Below the pieces are notes generated by a model. It was given only the letters and a program-made list of their open reading frames with translations, was not told the origin of the DNA and did no database searches. From NCBI GenBank assembly GCA_958295515.1, contig CATQGW010000001.1:434001-498000 (forward strand): DNA of 64,000 bases. The letters are read 5' to 3'. The translations under genes were made by a program, and so were the position numbers. Source of the stretch: an uncultured Dehalococcoidia bacterium (GTDB lineage: Bacteria > Chloroflexota > Dehalococcoidia > Bin125). Positions 55,708 through 64,000 of this stretch are shown in pieces (position 1 is the first letter of the stretch; each line of letters begins with the position of its first letter).

Positions 55708-56865
55708 CTACGTCGCCGCCAGATTCGTCGCCGTAATCGCATTCACCGGATCCAGCTCCTGCATCGGATCCGGCGCCTCCAGCAGGCGCAGCCAGGGAAC
55801 CGGATTGACTGTGACCCCGCGCACCACCACTTCCCAGTGCAGGTGCGGGCCCGTCGCCAGACCCGTCGAACCCATCCGACCGATTGCCGTGCCCCGCTCC
55901 GCGATATCGCCCGCTTCCCGCAGCACCTCCGAGAGGTGGTAGTAACCGGTGAAGACGCCCGCGCCGTGATCAATGATGATCCCGTTGCCGCGCCGCTCCG
56001 TGCGCCCCGACCAGGAGACGATCCCACTGCCAGGCGCGATGATCGGCGCGCCGCTCGGTCCCGCGAAATCGATCCCCGAGTGATACTCCGAGATCGGTCC
56101 GCCGTTGAACGAGCGCAGCTCCCCGTAGCCCGCCGTGATTTGCCCCTCATTGGGCGGATCGAAAATCCCCGTCCAGTGCCGCTCCGGGGTGGCGAAGCGC
56201 TGATAGGGCGTGCGCGCCTCGAAATCGGCGTTGCGCACCTCCGGCGCGAGCAGCGCCGCGTTCGGTCCGTCGATCTGGATATTGTCCTGCGGCCAGGCCA
56301 TCGCCTCGATATCCAGCGCCGTCTCCTGCCACAGCAGCTGATCGCCGTTCGGCGCCCACACCCCGATGCTCAGCGGCATTGGTCCGGGCGGCGTCAGCGC
56401 GTCGATCCCGATAAAGCCGAAAAAGCGCTCACCCTCCTGCAGCAGCGCGTAGGCCTCGCCCTCCCAGGCGATCGCCGCGCTGCCCGCCCCCGGCGCGTCG
56501 GCGATGATCAGCACCGCGTGTCCCTGCGGCGTCGGACGCGGCGTGATGTAGACCAGCGGCGTCGGCAGCGGTTCGGCGGGCATCTCTTGCGCCGCCTGCT
56601 GCTGCTCGACCTGCTGCGTCTGCTCGGTCTGCTGCGCCTGCTCCTGCGCAACTTCGGCGGCCTGCTGCGCCGGCTGCGGGTCGGGCGGCGCGACAGTCTG
56701 CGTATCGCGGGTGGACGGCGCAGCGAACGGGTCCAACCCGTCCCCGCCGCAGGCGGCCAGCAGCAGCCCCGCCCCCGCCCCGCCCAGCGCGCGCAGCACC
56801 GCCCGACGGCTCAGCCGCCGCCCGTATGCTCCCGCGTCTGCACTGCGATGCCTCATGCCGTTCAT
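55708..56865 (-). CDS. M23 (LytM/lysostaphin) family lipoprotein peptidase
   Basis: 385 aa. A twin-Arg-type leader (GRRLSRRAVLRALGGAGAG) ends in lipobox LAAC (Cys39). A long Gln-rich linker (EVAQEQAQQTEQTQQVEQQQ) and a middle domain follow. The M23 domain has YHSGIDFAGPSGAPIIAPGSG and ATGPHLHWEVVVRG, supplying the zinc ligands (H-x-x-x-D and H-x-H). It probably cleaves peptidoglycan cross-links or regulates such enzymes at the cell surface. Confidence 0.88.
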   Translation of the reverse strand: MNGMRHRSADAGAYGRRLSRRAVLRALGGAGAGLLLAACGGDGLDPFAAPSTRDTQTVAPPDPQPAQQAAEVAQEQAQQTEQTQQVEQQQAAQEMPAEPLPTPLVYITPRPTPQGHAVLIIADAPGAGSAAIAWEGEAYALLQEGERFFGFIGIDALTPPGPMPLSIGVWAPNGDQLLWQETALDIEAMAWPQDNIQIDGPNAALLAPEVRNADFEARTPYQRFATPERHWTGIFDPPNEGQITAGYGELRSFNGGPISEYHSGIDFAGPSGAPIIAPGSGIVSWSGRTERRGNGIIIDHGAGVFTGYYHLSEVLREAGDIAERGTAIGRMGSTGLATGPHLHWEVVVRGVTVNPVPWLRLLEAPDPMQELDPVNAITATNLAAT

Positions 56866-56975
56866 CGTCTGTTGCTGCGCATTGTCCTACTTTCGCCCCT
56901 CCCCGCGCCGATGTCTACGCAGGGATCGGATAAGATCACCCGCAGCGCGCAAAGCGGGCGCAGGGAGGCGGTCCG

Positions 56976-57929
56976 GTGGACGATCCGCGTAAAATTCTCA
57001 ACGGCGTCCTCGCCAATGTCGAAAAAGTGATCCTCGGCAAAACGTCCGAAGTGCGGCAGGCGGTCGTCGCCCTGGTCGCCGATGGACACCTGCTGATCGA
57101 AGATGTGCCCGGCACCGGCAAGACGATGCTCGCCCGTGCGCTCGCCGTCTCCACCGGTTGCAGCTTCAACCGTATCCAGTTCACCCCCGACCTGCTCCCC
57201 TCCGATGTCACCGGCGTCTCCGTCTACAACCAGAAGACCACGGATTTCGAGTGGCGGCAGGGACCGATCAACTCCCAGATCGTGCTCGCCGACGAGATCA
57301 ACCGCGCCACCCCCAAGACCCAGTCGGCGTTGCTCGAGGCGATGGAGGAGCGCCAGGTCACCGTCGACGGCGTGACCCGCCCGCTGCCGCCGCCCTTCAT
57401 GGTCATGGCCACCCAGAACCCGGTCGAATACGAGGGCACCTTCCCGCTGCCCGAAGCCCAGCTGGACCGCTTCCTGCTGCGCATCCACCTCGGCTACCCC
57501 GATGCCAACGACGAGATCGCCGTGCTCGAAGGCCAGCAGAAACGCCACCCGATCGAGTCTCTCGAATCGGTCGCCTCACCCGAAGAGATCCGCGAGGTGC
57601 ATGAGGTGGCCCGCGATATCTGGGTCGATCCGGCGCTCAAGCAGTACGCCGTCCAGCTGGTCGCCGCCACCCGCGCCCACGACGCCGTCTACCTCGGCGC
57701 CTCCCCGCGCGGCTCGCTGGCGCTCTTCCGCTGCGCCCAGGCCAGCGCTCTGCTGGCCGGGCGCGACTACGTAATCCCCGACGATATGAAAGCGCTCGCG
57801 CACGCCGCGCTGGGGCACCGCATCATCCTCAGCCCCTCCGCCCAGGTGCGCAATCAGGACGCCCGCACCGTGATCGACGATGTGTTGGACCGCGTCGCCG
57901 TGCCCGGCTCGCGCGCTGGCGCGTCGTGA
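56976..57929 (+). CDS. MoxR-family AAA+ ATPase
   Basis: 317 aa from GTG 56976 with GGGAGG upstream. Walker A is [16 protein letters not shown], MoxR-type [16 protein letters not shown] follows, Walker B is [24 protein letters not shown], and the sensor is [24 protein letters not shown]. MoxR ATPases act as chaperones that load or activate VWA/DUF58 proteins; the DUF58 gene is next in the operon. Confidence 0.92.
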   Translation: MDDPRKILNGVLANVEKVILGKTSEVRQAVVALVADGHLLIEDVPGTGKTMLARALAVSTGCSFNRIQFTPDLLPSDVTGVSVYNQKTTDFEWRQGPINSQIVLADEINRATPKTQSALLEAMEERQVTVDGVTRPLPPPFMVMATQNPVEYEGTFPLPEAQLDRFLLRIHLGYPDANDEIAVLEGQQKRHPIESLESVASPEEIREVHEVARDIWVDPALKQYAVQLVAATRAHDAVYLGASPRGSLALFRCAQASALLAGRDYVIPDDMKALAHAALGHRIILSPSAQVRNQDARTVIDDVLDRVAVPGSRAGAS

Positions 57930-57958
57930 CCATGACCGGCCCGCAGAGGAGCTAGGCC

Positions 57959-59308
57959 ATGCGTCGCCGTCTGCGCGCGCTCTGGCGGTTGCTCTTCGTC
58001 CGCCGCCGCTCGCTGACGATCGTCATCGTGCTCACCATCGTCAGCTTCGCCGTCGGCTTCACCTCCAACTATTGGCTGCCCCTGCGGCTCGGCTACACCC
58101 TGCTCTTCGGGCTCGGCCTCGCGATCCTCTGGTCCTGGTCCGCCGGTCTCGGTCTGCGCGTGCGCATGTCGCGCAGCCGCGACCGCGTCCAGGCCGGCGA
58201 ACTGATTATCGAGCGCTTCGAGGTGATCAACGAAACCGCCATTCCCAAACTCTGGCTCGAACTCGAAGAACAGTCCGAGCTGCCCGGCCATCGCGCCAAA
58301 TTCGTCGCTTCGCTGGGCCGCCGCGGCCGCCGCTCCTGGCGGCTCGAAACCGTCTGTCGCCGCCGCGGCCTCTACGACCTCGGCCCGATCATCGTGCGCA
58401 GCAGCGACCCGTTTGACATCTTCCCCCGCGAATTCCGCTTCGGAACCCGCCGCTCGCTGGTTGTCTACCCCCAGGCGCTCGACCTCCCGCGCTACTCCGT
58501 GCCGCCCGCCAACCTGCCCGGCGAGGGGCGCTTCCGCCGCCGCACCCACTACGTCACGCCCAACGCCGCCGGCATTCGCGACTACGAACCGGGCGACAGC
58601 GTCAACCGCATCCACTGGAAGAGCAGCCTGCGCACCGGCTCGCTGAAGGTCAAAACCTTCGAGCTGGACCCCGCCTCGCACCTCTGGATCGTGCTCGACC
58701 TCTCCAGCGCCGAGCACATCGGCGAGGGCGACGACGCCAGCATCGAAACCGCCGTCGCCGCCGCCGCCTCGGTCGCTCGACTCTTCATCCACCAGAACCG
58801 CAGCGTCGGACTGATGATGTTCGGCGAACGGCTCGACGTGATCGAACCCGACCGCGGCTCGCAGCACTTCGGCCGCATCCTCGAGGCGCTCGCCGTCGCC
58901 CAGCCTGTCGGCAACGTCCCCGTCGCCACCCTGCTCTACCAGCAGTCGCGCCGCTGGGGGCGGCACACCACCGTGATCGTCGTGACCGGCTCCACCGATC
59001 CGCGCTGGCAGGGCGCGATCCGCTCGCTCACCCTGCGCGGCGTCAAAAGCGCCGTCGCCATGCTTGACCTCGCCAGCTGGGGCGGGCGCTCAGGCGCGCC
59101 CGCCACCGCCGCCGAACTCCAGGCGCTCGGCGTGCAGGTCAACCTGATCCGCAAAGACGACTACCTCCCCGCTGTGATGATCGGCACCACCCCCGGCTCC
59201 AGCGCTGCGGTGATGGCGCCCGAACCGACCATGGCCCCGAGCAGTAGCGGCAGCATCGGCGCGTATGAAGAGGCTCAGCCCGCCGCCCCCGCAGGGACCG
59301 CCCGATGA
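57959..59308 (+). CDS. DUF58 domain protein (MoxR partner)
   Basis: 449 aa. Two TM segments near the N-terminus (LTIVIVLTIVSFAVGF, LGYTLLFGLGLAILWSW), then the DUF58 core YEPGDSVNRIHWKSSLRTGSLKVKTFE and a VWA-like half (LWIVLDLSSAEHIGEGDDAS). It works with MoxR at the membrane. Its end overlaps the TgpA-like gene by 4 bp. Confidence 0.88.
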   Translation: MRRRLRALWRLLFVRRRSLTIVIVLTIVSFAVGFTSNYWLPLRLGYTLLFGLGLAILWSWSAGLGLRVRMSRSRDRVQAGELIIERFEVINETAIPKLWLELEEQSELPGHRAKFVASLGRRGRRSWRLETVCRRRGLYDLGPIIVRSSDPFDIFPREFRFGTRRSLVVYPQALDLPRYSVPPANLPGEGRFRRRTHYVTPNAAGIRDYEPGDSVNRIHWKSSLRTGSLKVKTFELDPASHLWIVLDLSSAEHIGEGDDASIETAVAAAASVARLFIHQNRSVGLMMFGERLDVIEPDRGSQHFGRILEALAVAQPVGNVPVATLLYQQSRRWGRHTTVIVVTGSTDPRWQGAIRSLTLRGVKSAVAMLDLASWGGRSGAPATAAELQALGVQVNLIRKDDYLPAVMIGTTPGSSAAVMAPEPTMAPSSSGSIGAYEEAQPAAPAGTAR

Positions 59309-62133
59309 GCGCCCGCAACCCCCCCCAGGACGAGCTCGGCGGTGCGGATACCGAGACCTCGCGCGCCGAGCGACGCTTCTTCGCGCGCCGCAGCGGGTCC
59401 GCCGAAACCCTCGTCCGCTCCGACGAAGTGCGCCAGCTCTCCCCCTGGCACCGCGCGCTCGAAGTCACGATCAGCAGCGGCATCCTGCTGCTCGTCGCGC
59501 TCAGCACCGCCAACAGCATCTACATCGCCGGCTGGGTCGCCGATATGCCCGACCTGCGAATCACCGCCGCCGTCGCGCTGATCGCCGGCGCGCTCGGACG
59601 CATCCGACGCATCCCCTGGCCGCTCGGCATCCTGTTCGGCGTCCTGCTCGGCGCGCTGCTGATCATCGTCCAGGTCATCCAGCTCGAAAGCCTCGGCGGC
59701 CAGCCCGTCTTCTGGGACCGCTTCACCGATATCTACTACCGCTTCGAGGACTGGTTCCGCCAGGCCTTCAGCGCCGGGCTGACCACCGACAACCTGCCCT
59801 TCGTCGTCTTCACCGCCGCCTTCGTCTGGCTCGCCGCCTTCCTCGGCGGCTACTCCATGGCTCGCTGGCGCAACCCCTGGCCGGCGCTGATCCTGCTCGG
59901 CGCGCTGCTCGCCGTCAACGTCTCCTACCTCTCCGACCGCCAGTGGAACCTCTCCTACGGCTTCTTCCTGACCGGCGCGATGCTGCTGCTGATGCGCTCC
60001 GCGCTGCTGCGCCGGATCGACCGCTGGCGCGCCGAGGGCACCCCCTACCCCGACTGGGTTTCCTTCAGCTTTGTGGGCATCACGATGATCGCGATCATCC
60101 TGCTGCTCTCGCTTTCGCGCGGCCTGCCCCGCCCCGACGAATCGCAGGCGCTGGAGGACGCCTGGAGCACGATCTCCGATCCCTTCAAAGGCCTCAACGA
60201 CGACTTCCGCCGCCTCTTCAGCGGCATCGACTCGCGCCGCGGCGTGCCCGTCCACAGCTTCGACAATTTCAAAGTGCTGCAGGGCGACATTGATCCCGGC
60301 GACGGGATCGTGCTCCGCGCCGCCGCCAGCGAACCCGGCCTGCTGCGCGGCGCGTCCTACGACCGCTTCACCGGGCGCGGCTGGACCCAGAGCCCGATCA
60401 CCGTTAGCCAGGTCGATGAACTGAATGCGATCAGCGGCGAGCTGCCCGTGGAGCCCGATCAAGGCCAGGTGATCCTGCCTCAATCGAGCTACCTCGAACG
60501 CCGCCCGGTGGCCGCGCAGATTTCCGTCGAGCGCAGCCCCAGCGTGCTCTTCTCCTTCGGCGCGCCCGTGCTCGCCAACAAACGCACCCGCGTCGAGTCG
60601 CTTGCCCCCACCGAGTTCAGCGTCGCTTTCGACGCCGAATCTGCGCAACGCTACGCCGACACCGATCTCGCACCTGTGATCGTCGCGATCAACGAGCGAA
60701 TCGCCGCCGGCGAGAGCCTCAGCCTCTCCGAAGTCGCCTCCTACATCCCGCCTCGCTACAACCTGCGCGAGGTGCGCAGCGAACCCGGCGACGAAGCGCC
60801 CACCGGTGTTGACCTCAGCGTGGAACCCGAGGAGACCGATGTGCTCGCCCTCCGCCCTACCGAGGAACGCCTGCGCGCCGGCTACACCTACCAGATCACC
60901 GGCACCGTCTCCGGCGCTCCCGAAGCCTCCCTCCGCTCCGCCGGCGCTGACTACCCGATCTGGATCCGCGAGCGCTTCCTCCAGCTGCCCGAAACCCTCG
61001 ACGAAGCGGGCGTCGCGCGGCTTGATGGGTTGCTGGGGCGGATCGCTGTTCTCTACAACCTCCCACGCGGCGGACTCGGTATCGCCGCCTCGGGCTGGAA
61101 TCCCTACGACATCGCCGCCGCCGTCGAGGCCTACCTCGGTACCGCTCCGGCGGTCGACGAGAACGGCAGAATCATCAGCGACGACGACGGTAACCCTCGC
61201 CCGATCTACCCGCTGACCACCGAGATCGAACTGCCCCCTGCCGGTGTCGACGTCGTCTCCTGGTTCCTCTTTGAGAACGTGGATGACGACGGCATTCCGA
61301 TCGGCGCCTACTACGACTACCACGCCAGCGCGATGGCCGTGCTGCTGCGCGTCGCCGGCGTACCTGCGCGCATCGCCACCGGCTACGTGCTCAACGAGAA
61401 CAACTACGACGACCGCACCCGAAACTTCGTCGTGCGCGGACACGACGCCTACACCTGGGTTGAAGTCTGGTTCCCCGATTTCGGCTGGGTCGATTTCGAC
61501 CCCACGCCGGGCACTTCGGTCGATGAAACGCTGGCCGCGATCGCCGGCGGCGGCGCTCGGATCGCCGCCCAGCGGCTCAGCCAGCCCAGCATCGACCTGC
61601 GCCCCGGCCAGCAGAACTCGCTCGGCGCAGACTTCACGCTCGACGAGCTGCTCACCCTGCTCTCGGCGGTGGACCCGCTGGCCGGCAGCGCCGCCGAGCA
61701 GGGCGTCAGCAAATGGACCTGGCTCGGCCCAACCATTGCCCTGGCGGTGATCGTCGGCCTGGTGCTGCTGGCCGCGCTCAGCTGGCGGCTCTCGCTGCAC
61801 GGCCTGGGCACAGTCGAGCGCGCTTGGACGGGAACCTCGCGCCTCGCCCGCTGGTCCGGCATCGAGGCCGCCGAATCCGTCACCCCGCTCGAACACGCCG
61901 CCCGGATCGACGCCGCACTGGGCGCTGAACAAACGGCCGAGCGCCTCGCCCACTCCTACGCCGCCGTCCGCTACAGCCGCGGCGGCGCCGAGCTCGCGCC
62001 CCCCGAGCACATCACCCCCGACTGGAAGCAGCTCCGCACCCGCCTCCTCCGCCGCCTCTTCCGTCTCCCCAACCCCCGCATCGCTCAGCCTCAGTCCGAA
62101 GAAGCGCTGTACGCCCCCGATCAGCCCTCCTAG
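59305..62133 (+). CDS. TgpA-like membrane protein with inactive transglutaminase domain
   Basis: 942 aa. N-terminal hydrophobic bundle (about residues 50-270: GILLLVALSTANSIYIAG, ILFGVLLGALLIIVQVI, LPFVVFTAAFVWLAAFLG, WVSFSFVGITMIAIILLLSL), an extracytoplasmic middle, then a transglutaminase-like fold ending VDFDPTPGTS, one more TM near residue 810 and a cytoplasmic tail. In TgpA the catalytic Cys is in a G-x-C-E-x-x-A-S motif; here this reads Y670-D-Y-H-A-S. The catalytic His of DAHAW reads DAY716TW. The Asp remains. Enzyme activity is thus unlikely; a structural role with MoxR/DUF58 is more plausible. Confidence 0.8.
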   Translation: MSARNPPQDELGGADTETSRAERRFFARRSGSAETLVRSDEVRQLSPWHRALEVTISSGILLLVALSTANSIYIAGWVADMPDLRITAAVALIAGALGRIRRIPWPLGILFGVLLGALLIIVQVIQLESLGGQPVFWDRFTDIYYRFEDWFRQAFSAGLTTDNLPFVVFTAAFVWLAAFLGGYSMARWRNPWPALILLGALLAVNVSYLSDRQWNLSYGFFLTGAMLLLMRSALLRRIDRWRAEGTPYPDWVSFSFVGITMIAIILLLSLSRGLPRPDESQALEDAWSTISDPFKGLNDDFRRLFSGIDSRRGVPVHSFDNFKVLQGDIDPGDGIVLRAAASEPGLLRGASYDRFTGRGWTQSPITVSQVDELNAISGELPVEPDQGQVILPQSSYLERRPVAAQISVERSPSVLFSFGAPVLANKRTRVESLAPTEFSVAFDAESAQRYADTDLAPVIVAINERIAAGESLSLSEVASYIPPRYNLREVRSEPGDEAPTGVDLSVEPEETDVLALRPTEERLRAGYTYQITGTVSGAPEASLRSAGADYPIWIRERFLQLPETLDEAGVARLDGLLGRIAVLYNLPRGGLGIAASGWNPYDIAAAVEAYLGTAPAVDENGRIISDDDGNPRPIYPLTTEIELPPAGVDVVSWFLFENVDDDGIPIGAYYDYHASAMAVLLRVAGVPARIATGYVLNENNYDDRTRNFVVRGHDAYTWVEVWFPDFGWVDFDPTPGTSVDETLAAIAGGGARIAAQRLSQPSIDLRPGQQNSLGADFTLDELLTLLSAVDPLAGSAAEQGVSKWTWLGPTIALAVIVGLVLLAALSWRLSLHGLGTVERAWTGTSRLARWSGIEAAESVTPLEHAARIDAALGAEQTAERLAHSYAAVRYSRGGAELAPPEHITPDWKQLRTRLLRRLFRLPNPRIAQPQSEEALYAPDQPS

Positions 62134-62152
62134 TCTCGCCCCCACATCCGTC

Positions 62153-62182
62153 GTTCCCGCCTTCCCCGTTCAATGCGGGAAC
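62153..62182. terminator. Hairpin between convergent TgpA-like and VWA genes
   Basis: GTTCCCGC (62153-62160), 14-base loop, GCGGGAAC (62175-62182), ending 17 bases before the minus-strand stop. The stem matches that at 28733-28752 exactly, indicating one repeat family used at gene 3' ends. No poly-U run follows. Confidence 0.55.
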
Positions 62183-62198
62183 AACAGAATCGAACCTC

Positions 62199-64000
62199 TT
62201 ACCAATCATCCACCCCCTCCAGCGACGCCTGGTACGGATCTGTGGCGAAACGCTCATCCGGCGCGGCGCGCAGCGCGTCGAGCACGGCCATCGCCTGCTC
62301 CACGCTGGCCTCCTCCAGCGGTAAACGCTCCAGCGCCTCGCTAAGCGCATCCTCTGCCGCCGCCCGCTGCTCCACCCGATTCTCTTCCGCGAACGACGGC
62401 GTCTGCGGCTCTCCCGATGCCGCCCCACCGCCCGCCGTCGCGCGTCCCTCCGAGCCGGCTTGCGCCTCACCCGCCTCGCCGCCCGCTTCGCCCTCGCCCG
62501 ATTGAGCTTCCTCTTCCGAACTGCCCGGCTCGGCCTCCGGACCTTCTATGGATGCTTCGGGATCCAGCCCTGCGGCCTCCTCCGCAAGCAGCCGGTTCAC
62601 GATTTCGAGATTGACCTTGGCGTCGAGCAGATTCGGCTGCGCGCGCAGCGACTCGACGAACGCCGCCCGCGCGCCGAGCAGATCATCCGCCGCCCAGCGG
62701 TGATTGCCGGCGTGGAACAGCGCCAGCGCGCGCAGCCCCACGTCGTCGGAGCGCATCGCGCCGAGCGTCGCCGTTTCAGCCCGCTCGTACTCGCCCAGCG
62801 CGTGCAGCGCGCGCCCCACGTTGAGCGCGATCACCGCCTCTTGCGGCGCGCGCCGCTGCGCCTCGCGGTACGATTCGAGCGCCTCTGCGTAGCGTCCCGC
62901 CGCGAAATGTTCGTTGCCCTCGCGGTTCGCCTGCCACGCGCCCGAGCCGGCGCAGCCCACCAGCCAGAGGCCGGCCAGGCAGATCAGCGCGGCCAGCGCC
63001 AGCATCCGCCGCGCCCGCGAGCCGAACCCCCGCGCCGCTGCGAGCCGCAGCAGCGCGCCTCCGACCAGCAGCGCCAGCGCCGCGAGCGCGAACCATTGGA
63101 ATCGCTCCGCCGGCGCGACCGTGCGCTCCCCGCCCAACCGCGCCCGATCGATCGCCGCGAAATCCGCCGACAGATCGCTCATCGCGCCCGGCGCATCGAT
63201 CCGCACGTAGCGCCCACCGCCTGCCGCTGCGATCGCTCGCAGCGCCTCCTCCTCGAGGCGCGAGATCACTTCTTGCCCGCTGCGCGCGTCGATTCGATTC
63301 TCGCCCGCCCTGCCGCCCGGCGCGGGCACTCGCGCGCCCTGCTCGCTGCCCACGCCCGCCGTGAACACGCGCACGCCGGCCGCTGCCGCCGCCCGCGCCG
63401 CCGCCGCCGCTTCGCCCTCATGCGTTTCGCCGTCACTGACCACCACGATCGCTCCATCCGAAGCGCCCGCGCGGGTCAGCAGATCGAGCGCTGTCCCAAT
63501 CGCCGCCGCAATGTTCGAGCCCGGCTCAACCAGCGACTCGCCGGGTTGCAACGCCCCCAGCACCGCCAGCGCGCTGGCGTGATCCAGCGTCAGCGGAAAG
63601 CGCACGAACGATGTGCCGGCGAAAATCACCAGCCCCACACGGGTTGTGCGCTGCGCGTCCACCAATCGCCGCACCTCGGCCGTCGCCGCCGTAAAGCGGC
63701 TGGGGAGCAGATCATCCGCCGACATGCTCTGTGACACGTCCAGCGCGATCACCACCCCCAGCGGCGGTTGTTCGAGCGCCGACTCGTCGCCGCCGAACTG
63801 CGGACGCGCCGCGGCCAGCGCCAGCAGCGCCAGCACGACGGCCAGCGCCGCCACTTGCCAGCCGCCGCCGCGCCGCGCGTTCTGCGGCGCGATCGCGCCG
63901 CCGCCCAGCTCGCGCAGCGCCAGCAGATGCAAGCGCCGCCGACGCCACAGCAACCAGCACAGCGCCAGCGCAATCGGCGCGGCGATCAACGCCGCCAGCA
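62199..64000 (-). CDS. VWA/TPR membrane protein, BatA/BatB-like (5' partial)
   Basis: At least 600 aa; the frame stays open to the window edge, so the true start lies outside. TM segments are near the N-terminus (LIAAPIALALCWLLWRR and VAALAVVLALLALAAARP). The VWA domain has VIALDVSQSMSADD (MIDAS DxSxS) and IVVVSDGETHEGE, another TM (FALAALALLVGGALLRLAAA) precedes a Cys-containing membrane segment, then TPR-like repeats (FAAGRYAEALESYREAQRRAPQEA), and an acidic Glu/Gly-rich tail. Bat proteins act with MoxR, whose gene lies convergent nearby. Confidence 0.82.
   Translation of the reverse strand, partial: LAALIAAPIALALCWLLWRRRRLHLLALRELGGGAIAPQNARRGGGWQVAALAVVLALLALAAARPQFGGDESALEQPPLGVVIALDVSQSMSADDLLPSRFTAATAEVRRLVDAQRTTRVGLVIFAGTSFVRFPLTLDHASALAVLGALQPGESLVEPGSNIAAAIGTALDLLTRAGASDGAIVVVSDGETHEGEAAAAARAAAAAGVRVFTAGVGSEQGARVPAPGGRAGENRIDARSGQEVISRLEEEALRAIAAAGGGRYVRIDAPGAMSDLSADFAAIDRARLGGERTVAPAERFQWFALAALALLVGGALLRLAAARGFGSRARRMLALAALICLAGLWLVGCAGSGAWQANREGNEHFAAGRYAEALESYREAQRRAPQEAVIALNVGRALHALGEYERAETATLGAMRSDDVGLRALALFHAGNHRWAADDLLGARAAFVESLRAQPNLLDAKVNLEIVNRLLAEEAAGLDPEASIEGPEAEPGSSEEEAQSGEGEAGGEAGEAQAGSEGRATAGGGAASGEPQTPSFAEENRVEQRAAAEDALSEALERLPLEEASVEQAMAVLDALRAAPDERFATDPYQASLEGVDDW

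Noticed and set aside
59275-62145. 956-codon open frame antisense to the TgpA-like gene
   Set aside because: Same reason: low-complexity shadow; the plus-strand gene has membrane helices, the transglutaminase fold and operon overlaps.

Overview
The window is one high-GC bacterial contig. Its gene set suggests the phylum Chloroflexota, probably a Dehalococcoidia-like heterotroph. This is inferred from the mix of TgpA/DUF58/MoxR proteins, DUF2269-like membrane proteins, phosphotriesterase-like and amidohydrolase enzymes, acyl-CoA and flavin-monooxygenase proteins, and an hrcA-grpE-dnaK-dnaJ-prmA operon under a CIRCE operator; no rRNA or other phylogenetic marker was available to confirm it. No tRNA, rRNA, CRISPR array, integrase or IS transposase was recognised.

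Layout. 1-2551 (minus): a tandem array of small antitoxin-like/ParE-RelE-like modules, one toxin carrying a nonsense codon. 2655-5712 (plus): dapA, a DinB-like protein and an acyl-CoA carboxylase subunit. 5790-10685 (plus): four consecutive LppX/LprG-like lipoproteins. 10697-17216 (minus): alpha/beta hydrolase, DppC and DppB permeases, then a peptide-binding protein and a DHA2 MFS exporter that are both interrupted by many frameshifts. 17481-18930 (plus): a frameshifted amidohydrolase. 19218-23657 (minus): cytochrome c, enoyl-CoA hydratase, a TlpA-like protein lacking CxxC, a CopD-like membrane protein and purA. 23811-25612: DUF402 protein, then a Dam-type methylase convergent with a PD-(D/E)XK nuclease. 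25616-30527: MaoC, acyl-CoA dehydrogenase and two paralogous group-D flavin monooxygenase-like proteins. 30612-31483: a Panacea-type toxin-antitoxin pair. 31490-34397 (minus): CoA-ester lyase, a degenerate lyase-like protein and an M16 peptidase. 34431-41350 (plus): unknown protein, MoaD/ThiS-like protein, pyrG, membrane protein, transaldolase-like aldolase, rho, PTE-like hydrolase, MmcQ/YjbR. 41411-41662: MITE-like inverted-repeat element. 41755-45616 (minus): CocE-type hydrolase, metallo-beta-lactamase-like protein without its metal motif, and a ketosynthase-fold protein without its catalytic triad. 45681-51403: CIRCE-controlled heat-shock operon. 51448-53759: DUF488-like gene and a lower-GC GmrSD-type restriction gene. 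53804-64000: atypical SDR, rsmE, M23 lipoprotein peptidase, MoxR-DUF58-TgpA operon and a convergent VWA/TPR protein.

How it fits together. The backbone is housekeeping (purA, pyrG, rho, dapA, chaperones, rsmE, prmA) plus acyl-CoA and small-molecule degradation. Stress and defence genes are scattered through it: the TA array, the Panacea pair, the Dam/PD-(D/E)XK pair and the GmrSD-like gene. Several proteins keep a fold but have lost the expected catalytic residues (TlpA-like, ketosynthase, MBL, SDR, transglutaminase). A composite palindromic repeat recurs mostly at convergent gene ends. The frameshifts cluster between about 13.8 and 18.0 kb, which should be checked against raw reads before those three genes are called pseudogenes.
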